Shown here one piece after another: positions 31,857 to 40,032 of a stretch of DNA of 45,128 nucleotides. Source of the stretch: Candidatus Avelusimicrobium excrementipullorum (GTDB taxonomy: Bacteria > Elusimicrobiota > Elusimicrobia > Elusimicrobiales > Elusimicrobiaceae); contig DWVB01000003.1 in assembly GCA_019120455.1 (NCBI GenBank), forward strand, positions 1 through 45,128, read 5' to 3'. A program made the translations under genes and the position numbers. The notes beneath the pieces are model-generated. The model was not told the DNA's origin, made no database searches, and was given only the letters and a program-made list of their open reading frames with translations. Every line of letters starts with the position of its first letter. Position 1 is the stretch's first letter.

Positions 31857-32510
31857 TTATTTCTTCTTGCTTTTCCTCCGTTCGGCCCACACTTCATAAA
31901 CGGCGGGCAAAACGGAAATAACGATAATGGCTACAATGACGTAATGGAAATGATTTTGCACCAGCGGCAAATCGGCAAACCAGTATCCGCCAAAGACAAA
32001 CAACAATACCCACATTGCCGCGCCGATAATGTTATAAGAAATAAAATGCAAATAGGTCATTTTTCCAATCCCCGCCACAAACGGAGCAAACGTGCGGATA
32101 ATGGGAATAAAACGCGCCAAAATAATGGTTTTGCCGCCGTATTTTTCGTAAAATGCGTGGGCCTTGTGCAAGTGGTTTTGGTTTAACAGCCAGCTGTCTT
32201 TGCGGGTAAACACCTTGGGCCCCAGCCATTTGCCGATTTCGTAGTTGACGCTGTCGCCGATGACGGCGGCGGCGAAAATAACGGGAATTAAAATCCACAA
32301 ATTAATGGGGCTGCCGGCGCGGGAAGCCAAAGCCCCCGCCGCAAACAGCAAAGAGTCCCCCGGCAGAAACGGCGTGACTACCAGCCCCGTTTCGCAAAAC
32401 ACCACGGCAAACAGCACCACATACAGCCACGGGCCCAGCGTGCCGGCCCAGGCGTTTAAATGTACGTCCAAATGCAGAAAAATATCCCAAACTTGCGCTA
32501 AAAGTTCCAT
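31857..32510 (-). CDS. DedA-family inner-membrane protein
   Basis: DedA (VTT domain) proteins help flip lipid carriers such as undecaprenyl phosphate and keep membrane homeostasis. The 217-aa product has five to six hydrophobic segments and the family motifs FCETGLVVTPFLPGDS, GDSVNYEIGKWLG and ARFIPIIRTFAPFVAGIGKM with the conserved Arg residues. The end is basic (RRKSKKK), cytoplasmic. The specific lipid substrate cannot be read. It appears to be a single gene, convergent with GH3. Confidence 0.93.
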   Translation of the reverse strand: MELLAQVWDIFLHLDVHLNAWAGTLGPWLYVVLFAVVFCETGLVVTPFLPGDSLLFAAGALASRAGSPINLWILIPVIFAAAVIGDSVNYEIGKWLGPKVFTRKDSWLLNQNHLHKAHAFYEKYGGKTIILARFIPIIRTFAPFVAGIGKMTYLHFISYNIIGAAMWVLLFVFGGYWFADLPLVQNHFHYVIVAIIVISVLPAVYEVWAERRKSKKK

Positions 32511-32547
32511 AAATATATTTTAACAAACCTTTGGCGGCATAAAGAAT

Positions 32548-32573
32548 CCCCGTCTTTTTTTGAAAAGACGGGG
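32548..32573 (-). terminator. Terminator-like hairpin after the TPR gene
   Basis: CCCCGTCTTTT pairs perfectly with AAAAGACGGGG (11 bp, 4-nt loop), 15 bases past the TPR stop. The 3' U-tract is weak (ATTCTTT). Confidence 0.6.
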
Positions 32574-32588
32574 AAAGAAAGGTTCTTT

Positions 32589-33836
32589 TTATTTTTCCAG
32601 CCGGCTCAAACGGCTTTGGGCGCGAGAAGCGTATTTATCCGTCGGATAATTGATGATCAGGCGTTTATAGGTTTCCTCGGCCTGGGCGTTCTTGCCCATT
32701 TGTTCATAGGTGTATCCCAGGTCATATAACACCCGGGGCGCACTCTGTGCGGCGGGATAAGCCAGCAAAACCTTTTCCAGCGCGCCAGCGCGCAGGGAGG
32801 GATTTTTCAGGCGGCGCTGCGCCAGTTCAGCCGCTTGCTCCAAAGCGGAAACATATTTGCTTTCGTCCTCTTTAAACAGTTCCGCCGCCTGCAGCAAGGT
32901 ATTATACGCGGCCTGATAGTCTTTGTTTTTTTGCAATACGTCAGCCTTTCCTGTCCACGCTTCATAAGCGGCGGGACGCTGCCCCAGCGCGGCAATGGCT
33001 TTGTCATACCAGCCCATGGCCGCGGCATAATCTTTGCGGTTTTCTTCCATTACGGCCAAATGTTTGTACACCACGCCCGTTTCATTGGAATCGGGATACT
33101 GCTTCAGCACCTGGGCATACAGCGCGGCGGCCGTTTCATAATCTTCCAAATCGCCGGCATACACGTCGGCAGTCATGCGCAGGCTGGCGGCCTTGTAAGG
33201 AGTGTCCGGCAAGAGCTCGTTGACTTTTTTATACGCCAGCACGGCGGCATTGTAATTGCCGTTCTGACGGTGCCAGTCGCCCTGCAGAAGCGTCAGTTTG
33301 TCGGTCAGCTTGCTGTTTGGATAAGAAAGGAAAAACGCGTCAAACAGATCATTGACCGGCTCATATGTGCCTTTTAAATTGCCTTTTACCAAGGTTTCCA
33401 GCAATACGGCCTGCTGCTGCTCGCGCGTCATGCCTTCGGTATTGACCGCCAGCAGTTTCAGGGCCTGGCCTTTTTGGCCGCGGTTGATGCTTTCCATCGC
33501 CTGCTCCACGCTGGAAGAAAGCAGCGTCAAATCCTGGGCCGACGGAAAATAAAAACGCACCTGGTACAGCGCGACCAGGGCTTCGGCGTCGTTTCCGGCG
33601 CGCAGATTATAATCGGCCTGCATCAGCAGGGCGGTTTTCAGTTCGTCGTTTTGCGGGTGCTGGGCGGCCCAGAGTTTCGTTTCACGCGCCAGAGCGGAAG
33701 CAAAAGCGCGGTCGGCGCGGCTGCCGTCCCCGCGCATTAAAGCCTGGCGCTGGTAAAAGTTCAGCGCTTCGTCCTGTGCGGCATAGGCCGGAGCACAGCA
33801 GACGGCGGCCAGTAAGACTAAAAGGATTTTTTTCAT
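32589..33836 (-). CDS. Secreted tetratricopeptide-repeat protein
   Basis: Signal peptide at 1-19 (APAYA-AQ). The mature part is a series of helical TPR or half-TPR units throughout, clearest at about 185-415 (for example YNAAVLAYKKVNELLPDTP, DYETAAALYAQVLKQYPDS and AQAEETYKRLIINYPTDKY). This resembles CpoB/YbgF and BamD-like periplasmic scaffolds that bind partner proteins, but no lipobox or coiled-coil trimer region of CpoB is seen. It lies 8 bases after yajQ on the same strand and is co-transcribed with it. Confidence 0.82.
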   Translation of the reverse strand: MKKILLVLLAAVCCAPAYAAQDEALNFYQRQALMRGDGSRADRAFASALARETKLWAAQHPQNDELKTALLMQADYNLRAGNDAEALVALYQVRFYFPSAQDLTLLSSSVEQAMESINRGQKGQALKLLAVNTEGMTREQQQAVLLETLVKGNLKGTYEPVNDLFDAFFLSYPNSKLTDKLTLLQGDWHRQNGNYNAAVLAYKKVNELLPDTPYKAASLRMTADVYAGDLEDYETAAALYAQVLKQYPDSNETGVVYKHLAVMEENRKDYAAAMGWYDKAIAALGQRPAAYEAWTGKADVLQKNKDYQAAYNTLLQAAELFKEDESKYVSALEQAAELAQRRLKNPSLRAGALEKVLLAYPAAQSAPRVLYDLGYTYEQMGKNAQAEETYKRLIINYPTDKYASRAQSRLSRLEK

Positions 33837-33844
33837 GTATACTC

Positions 33845-34339
33845 CTATCTGTAATTGGTAAATTGCAGGTCCAGCCCAAAATCTTTTTCGCGCAGTTTGG
33901 CCTGCGTGGCCTGCAGTTCGTCTTTGGATTTGGACGACACGCGCAGCTGATCCCCCTGAATGGAGGCGGCCACTTTGAGTTTGCAGTCCTTAATGTAACG
34001 GGAAATTTCTTTGGCTTTCTCCGACGGAATACCCTGCTGGATTTTAATGCTCTGTTTGGCGTTGCCGCCCAAGGCGGCCTCCACTTTGCCCTGCGTCAGG
34101 TTTTTCAGCGCCACGCCGCGTTTGGCCAGGCGCGTAAACAGTACGTCGCGCAGTGCGGCGACTTTGTATTCATCGGCGGACGTGAGTTTGAGTTCGTTTT
34201 CTTTTTCGTTTAATTCAATATTAGAATTGGTGCCTTTAAAATCATAGCGGTTGGAAATTTCTTTGCCGGCGGCGCTGACGGCCTCGGCAATGACATTCAT
34301 ATCCACCTTGCTTACTACGTCAAAGCTGTAATCTGCCAT
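33845..34339 (-). CDS. yajQ: YajQ family nucleotide-binding protein
   Basis: Small cytosolic protein of the YajQ family; some homologues bind c-di-GMP or RNA. Signatures: DYSFDVVSKVDMNVIAEAV, ISNRYDFKG, IELNEKENELKLT and the C-terminal YIKDCKLKVAASIQGDQLRV. The ATG at 34339 (164 aa) has GGGAGG upstream and matches the family start; 20 further upstream residues are not supported. First gene of a two-gene operon with the TPR protein. Confidence 0.95.
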   Translation of the reverse strand: MADYSFDVVSKVDMNVIAEAVSAAGKEISNRYDFKGTNSNIELNEKENELKLTSADEYKVAALRDVLFTRLAKRGVALKNLTQGKVEAALGGNAKQSIKIQQGIPSEKAKEISRYIKDCKLKVAASIQGDQLRVSSKSKDELQATQAKLREKDFGLDLQFTNYR

Positions 34340-34481
34340 ACATCCTCCCTGCGCGGGCACGCCCGCGGCACATACACATATTATATATTTTTTGTACAAT
34401 GGGTTTTGGAAGCGGCCTTGCGCCGCCCCGACTGCCAGCCGTTATTTTAACACGGAGAAAATTGCCGTTCAACCAACATTT

Positions 34482-35813
34482 ATGAAAATGAAATTGCGCT
34501 TAGTCATTATGTTGTTCCTTCAGTACGCCGTCTGGGGCGCGTACTTAACCTCCATGGGGGCCTTCCTGGCCAACGTGGGGCAGGCGCAGCACATCGGTTT
34601 GTTCTACGCCACGCAGGGCTTTGTGTCTTTATTTATGCCCGCCGTCATCGGCATTTTGGCCGACCGCTGGCTGCCGGCCCAGAAAATGCTGGGGCTGTGC
34701 CATATGTTGGCCGGTTTCTTTATGATGTGCGCGGCTTATTTCGGTTCTCAGTCGCCCGTCAGCTTCGGCTCCATTTATACGTTTTACCTGCTCAGCGTGG
34801 CGCTGTATATGCCCACCATCGCGCTGGCCAATTCCGTGTCTTACACAGCCTTGCACTCCGTAAACCTGGACCCCGTGCAGGCTTTTCCCCCGCTGCGCAT
34901 TTGGGGCACGGTGGGTTTTATCTGCACGATGCTGGTGTCCAACTTTACCGGCTTTCAAAACACCTATGCGCAGTGGTACCTCTCCGGCGCGCTGGGGCTG
35001 GTGCTGGGCCTGTACAGCTTTACGCTGCCCAACTGCCCCGTCAGCCAAAGCGGAGAGAAAAAATCCTTCGCGCAGGCGTTGGGTTTGGACGCGTTCAAGC
35101 TGTTTAAGCAGAAAAAAATGGCCGTGTTTTTCATTTTCTCCATGCTGCTGGGCAGCTGCCTGCAAATCACCAACGGTTACGCCAACCCGTTTATTAACAG
35201 CTACAACTCCCTGGAAGGCTTGGCCGGCAGCTGGGGCGCCAGCAATGCAAACGCCCTGATTTCTCTCTCCCAGCTCTCCGAAACGTTCTGTATCTTGCTC
35301 ATTCCGTTTTTCTTAAAACGCTACGGCATCAAAAAAGTCATGCTGATCAGCATGTTTGCCTGGGTGCTGCGCTTTGGGCTGTTCGGCGTGGGCAACCCCG
35401 TAACGATAACGGGTATATCCATGTTGGTGCTGTCCATGATTGTATACGGCGTGGCGTTTGACTTTTTCAACGTGTCCGGCTCGCTGTTTGTGGAAAAGGA
35501 AACCGACCTTTCCATCCGCTCCAGCGCGCAGGGGCTGTTTATGCTGATGACCAACGGCATAGGCGCCACCATCGGCACGCTGGGTGCGCAGGAAATCATC
35601 AACCGCTTTGTCTATGCCCCGCAAAACGCTTACACCGCCGCGCACGGCGCGCTGGCACAAGGAGCGGTGTATCCGGCGGACGTGTCGCAGGCCATAGCGT
35701 CGGGCTGGGCCTCGTCCTGGTTTATCTTCGCCGCGTATGCGCTGGTTATCGCCATTGCGTTTGCGTTTATCTTTAAATACAAACACACGCCGGAACAGGC
35801 GCAGCAGGCCTAG
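34482..35813 (+). CDS. Nucleoside:H+ symporter-type MFS transporter
   Basis: Twelve hydrophobic segments over 443 residues, typical of the major facilitator fold. Similarity to the NupG/XapB family shows in LQYAVWGAYLTSMGAFL at the start, the SLFMPAVIGILADRW loop, PPLRIWGTVGFI and DFFNVSGSLFVE near segments 9-10. It would import nucleosides with protons, fitting the periplasmic 5'-nucleotidases at 10046-13078, although the link is inference. The start at ATG 34482 is chosen because hydrophobic sequence begins there; MKLRLVIM (34488) is an alternative. There is no clear Shine-Dalgarno. Confidence 0.87.
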   Translation: MKMKLRLVIMLFLQYAVWGAYLTSMGAFLANVGQAQHIGLFYATQGFVSLFMPAVIGILADRWLPAQKMLGLCHMLAGFFMMCAAYFGSQSPVSFGSIYTFYLLSVALYMPTIALANSVSYTALHSVNLDPVQAFPPLRIWGTVGFICTMLVSNFTGFQNTYAQWYLSGALGLVLGLYSFTLPNCPVSQSGEKKSFAQALGLDAFKLFKQKKMAVFFIFSMLLGSCLQITNGYANPFINSYNSLEGLAGSWGASNANALISLSQLSETFCILLIPFFLKRYGIKKVMLISMFAWVLRFGLFGVGNPVTITGISMLVLSMIVYGVAFDFFNVSGSLFVEKETDLSIRSSAQGLFMLMTNGIGATIGTLGAQEIINRFVYAPQNAYTAAHGALAQGAVYPADVSQAIASGWASSWFIFAAYALVIAIAFAFIFKYKHTPEQAQQA

Positions 35814-35829
35814 TCGTATTTACGATATC

Positions 35830-35863
35830 AAAAACCCCGCGTCCTATAAGACGCGGGGTTTTT
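35830..35863. terminator. Bidirectional terminator between convergent genes
   Basis: AAAAACCCCGCGTC (35830-35843) pairs perfectly with GACGCGGGGTTTTT (35850-35863), giving a U-tract on both strands; it serves the transporter and the desulfidase. Confidence 0.93.
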
Positions 35864-35878
35864 ATTTCTATATTTTTC

Positions 35879-37168
35879 CTATTTGTTTGCGGTTTTTTCC
35901 TGCATGATATCCACAATCATCGGGTCCACCGCGCTCATACCCACGGTGGAAATACTGCCCAGGTTTTGTATGGTTTCTTCGGCGCTGCGTCCCACAAAAC
36001 CTTCCACCTCCGTAATGCCGTAATCGTGCATACCCATAAAGGCGGCTCGTATGGCCGCATCGGTGGAGCTGACCACTTTCAGCGCACAGCCGCTTTTGGC
36101 GCCGTCGCACAGCATACCGCCGATGTCACTGATGATATTATTAATAGCCAGCGTAATGGCGGGGATATTGCCCCCGCGCTGCTGATACACAATAGCAGCC
36201 GTCGCGCCCACGCCGGCGGCAATGGCGCAGCCGCAAATAGGGGCCAGCTCTCCGGTAAACACCTTAACGTATCCGTTCAGCAAATGCGACAGCGCAATGC
36301 TCTTTAAAATCGTTTCTTCCGGCACTTCCATTTCTTTGCCCACTTTCCACGGCACCAAAATAGTCACTACGCCCTGATTGCCCGACTCCCCGCTGCTCAT
36401 TACGGGCACGGACTGACCGTCCATGCGCGCGTCGGCCGCGCAGGCGGTCAAAATTTTGGTGGAAGAAATTAAATCCATTTGCAGCAGTTTCTTGCGCACC
36501 AGTTCTTTAATGTAAAAGCCCACTTTTTGCAGAGCCTGGCCCATTTCGGCGGCTTTTAAATTCATTTCCACGCCCTTTTTAATATAGGCCAAATCATCCG
36601 CGTCCGCGGCTTCGGCCCAGGCAATCAAATCCGCCAACGTGGCTTTTTTCAGTGCGTCCTTAAAAGCGCAGCAGGCCGTTTTTTCTTCTTTTTTGCGCGT
36701 ATCTTTCAGCGTCCGTCCGTCTTTGGCCAGATACACCACTTCCGTATGGCTGCCTTCTATAACGCAGGCCGCTTTGGCGCCGTTTGCGCCTTCCACGGAG
36801 GCTTCTATATAAAAACAATGTTTTTCCGGTGCCACTTCCAGCCGTACTTTGCCCTGCGCCACCAGCTCTTTGGCGCGCGCCACCAGCTCTTTATCCGCGC
36901 CGGACAAAATTTCCATCTGCAGGTCCGGACGGGCAATCAGCAGCCCCATGGCCGCCGCCAGCAAATTGCCTTTCTCGCCGTCCGTATTGGGGATGCGTAC
37001 GCCGCAGCCGTTTTTATAAGTGCCCGGGTCCAGCCGGAACACGGCTTTGGCGGGGGCCTGCCCCAGCAGCTGCGCCGCATAGGCGCCGCATAAGGCCACG
37101 GATACCGGTTCGGTACAGCCCATGGCCGGATACACCTGGTGTTTTAGCACTTCTTTTAGTACATTCAT
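35879..37168 (-). CDS. cyuA: L-cysteine desulfidase (CyuA/YhaM, UPF0597 family)
   Basis: Iron-sulfur enzyme of the serine dehydratase alpha-like fold that splits cysteine to pyruvate, ammonia and sulfide. Signatures: AMGCTEPVSVALCGAYA near the N-terminus, DPGTYKNGCGVRIPNT, GESGNQGVVTILVP, NIISDIGGMLCDGAKSGCALK and the terminal HDYGITEVEGF. Cysteines for a [4Fe-4S] cluster are present. The 429-aa length is typical. Its ATG overlaps the radC stop by one base (TAATG). With CysK and NifS in the same window it shows active cysteine turnover and detoxification. Confidence 0.93.
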   Translation of the reverse strand: MNVLKEVLKHQVYPAMGCTEPVSVALCGAYAAQLLGQAPAKAVFRLDPGTYKNGCGVRIPNTDGEKGNLLAAAMGLLIARPDLQMEILSGADKELVARAKELVAQGKVRLEVAPEKHCFYIEASVEGANGAKAACVIEGSHTEVVYLAKDGRTLKDTRKKEEKTACCAFKDALKKATLADLIAWAEAADADDLAYIKKGVEMNLKAAEMGQALQKVGFYIKELVRKKLLQMDLISSTKILTACAADARMDGQSVPVMSSGESGNQGVVTILVPWKVGKEMEVPEETILKSIALSHLLNGYVKVFTGELAPICGCAIAAGVGATAAIVYQQRGGNIPAITLAINNIISDIGGMLCDGAKSGCALKVVSSTDAAIRAAFMGMHDYGITEVEGFVGRSAEETIQNLGSISTVGMSAVDPMIVDIMQEKTANK

Positions 37169-37854
37169 TATATTTTCCCGTTGGCTTTTAAACTGTAATG
37201 CGCGCCTTTGCCTATAATAATATGATCATGCACGGTAATGCCCAACAGCGCCGCCGCGCGGGCAGTTTCTTTGGTCAGCACCACGTCCTCCATGGACGGG
37301 GTCGGGTCTCCCGAAGGATGATTGTGCACCAAAATCACCGCCGCCGCTTTGGCCGCCAGCGCCCGCTCCACAATGGTGCGCGGGGACACGCTGACGCGGT
37401 CCAGCCCGCCGCGGGCCACCACTTCCGTACCTATCACCGTATTGCGCACGGACAGATAAATCAGCTCCAGGCATTCGTCCGTCTGTCCGGCCAAAGACGC
37501 CTGGCAATACTCCAGCACCTGTTCCGGCGTACGAATAGTGACGCGGTTTTTTACGTCTTCCAAAGAATATTTTTTAAACACGGCGCGGATAAGTTTTAAA
37601 AACAGCGCGCTTTGTTCCCCCACGCCCTTAACGGCGCAAAGCTCTTCATACGGTGCGTCCAGCACCGCCGACAAACTGCCAAAACGCTTTACCAGCGCCC
37701 AGGCCGCGGGCTTGGTGTCGCGCCGCGCAATGCAATACGTCAGCAGCAGCTCCAGCGTTTCATGGTCCAAAAAAGGATCCAGCCCGCCGGAAGCGAATTT
37801 GTCACGCAGCCGCTGGCGGTGGCCCAGGTAAGAAGGCTTTTGTTTTTGGGACAT
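37168..37854 (-). CDS. radC: RadC family protein (JAB1/MPN-type)
   Basis: RadC/YeeS family with a metalloprotease-like fold; the role in repair is disputed. An N-terminal HhH region (ELCAVKGVGEQSAL, about 70-85) precedes the MPN domain with the JAMM motif HNHPSGDPTPSMED (His177, His179, Asp190) and an upstream Glu. The 228-aa length is standard. No nearby phage or transposon genes, so it is a housekeeping copy. The downstream cyuA is translationally coupled. Confidence 0.95.
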   Translation of the reverse strand: MSQKQKPSYLGHRQRLRDKFASGGLDPFLDHETLELLLTYCIARRDTKPAAWALVKRFGSLSAVLDAPYEELCAVKGVGEQSALFLKLIRAVFKKYSLEDVKNRVTIRTPEQVLEYCQASLAGQTDECLELIYLSVRNTVIGTEVVARGGLDRVSVSPRTIVERALAAKAAAVILVHNHPSGDPTPSMEDVVLTKETARAAALLGITVHDHIIIGKGAHYSLKANGKI

Positions 37855-37887
37855 AACTTAATTATATGTTTTTTCCCGCCGTTTTAA

Positions 37888-37896
37888 TGCTAGAAT
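37888..37896 (+). promoter_or_regulatory. Extended -10 promoter of lpdA
   Basis: TGCTAGAAT, identical to the nadK and uvrC elements, but here 37 nt before the ATG at 37934, which has its own AGGGAGA ribosome-binding site (37924-37930). Confidence 0.65.
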
Positions 37897-37933
37897 ACAA
37901 GAAAGTTTGGCATTTTTTATTTTAGGGAGACAT

Positions 37934-39307
37934 ATGGCTTTAAAAGTTGCCGTCATCGGAGCGGGTCCCGCCGGCTATCCGGCCGCCCTGGCCGCCGCGC
38001 GCTTGGGCGCGGAAGTGACCGTTTTTGAAAAAGACTTGTTAGGCGGGGTGTGCCTCAACAGCGGCTGCATTCCCTCCAAATCCCTGCTGGACGCGGCGCA
38101 CCGCTTTGACGCCGTGCGGGATATCGCCCGTTTTTGTGAAGACGGGGCCGAAACGCAGGCGCAGGCTTTGCTGGGGCAGCTGTCCTGGCCCAAAATACAG
38201 GCCCGCCAGCTGGCCGTCACGCGCAAGCTGACCGGCGGCATCGGCGTCCTGTTTAAGCAGGCCAAAATCAACGTGGTTCCCGCCGCCGCAGCGTTTAAAG
38301 ACGCACATACGCTGACGGCCCGCACCGCCGAAGGCACCAAAGAATTTTCCTTTGATTACATCATTATCGCTGCCGGCTCCACGGCTTTTGTGCCGCCGCC
38401 GTTTGACAAAATACGCGATAAAATTTACGACAACAGCAATATCTTTCAAATCCCGCGCCTGCCCAAACGCCTGGCCATTATCGGCGGCGGAGTGATAGGC
38501 TGCGAATTTGCTTCACTAATGTCCTCTTTAAACGTAGAGGTCAGCGTGGTGGAAATGCAGCCGCGACTGCTGCCCGCTATGGAAGAAAGCCTCTCGCGCC
38601 TGCTGGCCCAAAAACTGCAAAAGAAAGGCGTACACCTGCTGACCGGCAAACAGGCCGCCGACGTGCGGCTGGACGGGGACAGAAAGATTATTTCCCTCTC
38701 CGACGGCACGGAACTGGAAGCGGACGATATTTTGGTGGCCATCGGCCGCAGCTGTGATTTGACGGATTTGCACCCCGAAAACACGGGCCTGGCCTGGAAC
38801 CGCAAAGGCCTGCAGGGGGTCAACCCCCAAACCATGCAGGTCAAAGACCATATTTACGCGGCGGGGGACGTAACGGGATTTTCCCTGTTGGCGCACGCCG
38901 CCACGCGCCAGGGCGAAGTGGCCGCGCATAACATTTGCGGGCAGCCGCAAACATACAATAATGATTTAATCCCCAGCGCGGTGTACACTTCGCCGGAGCT
39001 GGCCAGCGTGGGGCTGACGCGCACGCAGGCGCAGCAGCGCGGGCTGGACGTGAAAGTGCAAAAAGCCTTTATGCTGGCCAACGGACGCGCCCTGACGCAG
39101 GACGCAGCGGAAGGATTTGTGGAAATTATCAGCGCAAAGGACAGCGGCAAACTGCTGGGCGTTTGCCTGGCCGCGCCCAATGCTTCTGAAATTATCAGCC
39201 TGTTCACCGTGGCGCTGGAGGCGGGATTTACGGTGCAGCAGCTGCGCAACGTGGTTTTCCCGCACCCCACGGTCAGCGAAGCCGTGGCGGACGCGCTGGC
39301 CCGATGA
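37934..39307 (+). CDS. lpdA: Dihydrolipoyl dehydrogenase (E3)
   Basis: FAD/NAD disulfide oxidoreductase that reoxidises dihydrolipoamide of 2-oxoacid dehydrogenases or the glycine cleavage system. Features from ATG 37934 (457 aa): the GAGPAGYPAALAAARLG FAD loop, redox pair GGVCLNSGCIPSK, the NAD-binding GGGVIGCEFASLM, YAAGDVTGFSLLAHAA and the C-terminal HPTVSE catalytic His-Glu. The upstream in-frame TTG at 37907 would add nine unrelated residues and lies before the Shine-Dalgarno. No E1/E2 genes are adjacent. It overlaps the next gene by 4 bases. Confidence 0.94.
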   Translation: MALKVAVIGAGPAGYPAALAAARLGAEVTVFEKDLLGGVCLNSGCIPSKSLLDAAHRFDAVRDIARFCEDGAETQAQALLGQLSWPKIQARQLAVTRKLTGGIGVLFKQAKINVVPAAAAFKDAHTLTARTAEGTKEFSFDYIIIAAGSTAFVPPPFDKIRDKIYDNSNIFQIPRLPKRLAIIGGGVIGCEFASLMSSLNVEVSVVEMQPRLLPAMEESLSRLLAQKLQKKGVHLLTGKQAADVRLDGDRKIISLSDGTELEADDILVAIGRSCDLTDLHPENTGLAWNRKGLQGVNPQTMQVKDHIYAAGDVTGFSLLAHAATRQGEVAAHNICGQPQTYNNDLIPSAVYTSPELASVGLTRTQAQQRGLDVKVQKAFMLANGRALTQDAAEGFVEIISAKDSGKLLGVCLAAPNASEIISLFTVALEAGFTVQQLRNVVFPHPTVSEAVADALAR

Positions 39308-40032
39308 CGCGCGATTTTGCCGTCGTGCTGGTCAGCCCGCGCGACCCCAATAATATAGGCGCGGCGGCGCGGGCCATGGCCAATTTCGGCCTGACGGATC
39401 TGCGCGTGGTAACCCCGTATGCGCCGAGCTGGCGCGACGCGGTCAGCGCGGTGGGCGCACAGGATATTATGCAGTCGGCCCGTTTGTTTGACTCCCTGCC
39501 GCAGGCGCTGTCGGACTGCGTGCTGACGCTGGCCACCACCGCCCTGAAAAACCGCCGGCTGGACCAGCCCGTCATCGCCCTGCCGGATTTGCCGGCGTGG
39601 CTGGCCGGACAGATGCAGGGCAAAACCGCCCTGGTGTTCGGCAATGAGAAAACGGGCCTGTCCAATGACGACATCGGTTTATGCACCGCCGTTCTGCATA
39701 TTCCGACACGCGCCAAACAGCCGTCCATAAATTTGGCGCAGGCCGTTATTTTAACGTGCTACGAACTTTCGCGCCAGGCGGCCCCCGCGGCCGCGGCGCA
39801 CCCGCTGGAGCGGGCGACGTTTGCCCAGACGGAACTGGTTATAGACGAGCTGGAAGGGCTGATGGTGCAGAGCGGCTTTCGCACGGACTATACCCCCGCC
39901 CAGCGCAAAGCCTTGCTGCGTGCGCTGGTGCGCAAGGCGGAACTGGAAAAGGACGATTTGTTTTTCCTAAAGAATTTTGCCCTGTATGTGCGGGGCAAAC
40001 TGACGGAGACCCCCCATGAACACACACCTTGA
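39304..40032 (+). CDS. trmJ: SPOUT RNA 2'-O-methyltransferase (TrmJ-like)
   Basis: SPOUT-fold enzyme, trefoil-knot AdoMet site. Motifs: VLVSPRDPNNIGAAARAMAN (motif 1 with the conserved Asn and Arg), LVFGNEKTGLSNDD (motif 2) and LHIPTRAKQPSINLAQAV (motif 3). The N-terminal placement of the SPOUT domain plus a C-terminal helical tail and the 242-aa length match TrmJ, which methylates tRNA position 32. The start overlaps the lpdA stop (ATGA). A related rRNA methyltransferase cannot be ruled out. It sits inside the fermentation operon. Confidence 0.87.
   Translation: MTRDFAVVLVSPRDPNNIGAAARAMANFGLTDLRVVTPYAPSWRDAVSAVGAQDIMQSARLFDSLPQALSDCVLTLATTALKNRRLDQPVIALPDLPAWLAGQMQGKTALVFGNEKTGLSNDDIGLCTAVLHIPTRAKQPSINLAQAVILTCYELSRQAAPAAAAHPLERATFAQTELVIDELEGLMVQSGFRTDYTPAQRKALLRALVRKAELEKDDLFFLKNFALYVRGKLTETPHEHTP

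Noticed and set aside
37907-37936. lpdA starting at TTG 37907
   Set aside because: The ribosome-binding site AGGGAGA lies between it and the ATG at 37934, where family similarity starts.
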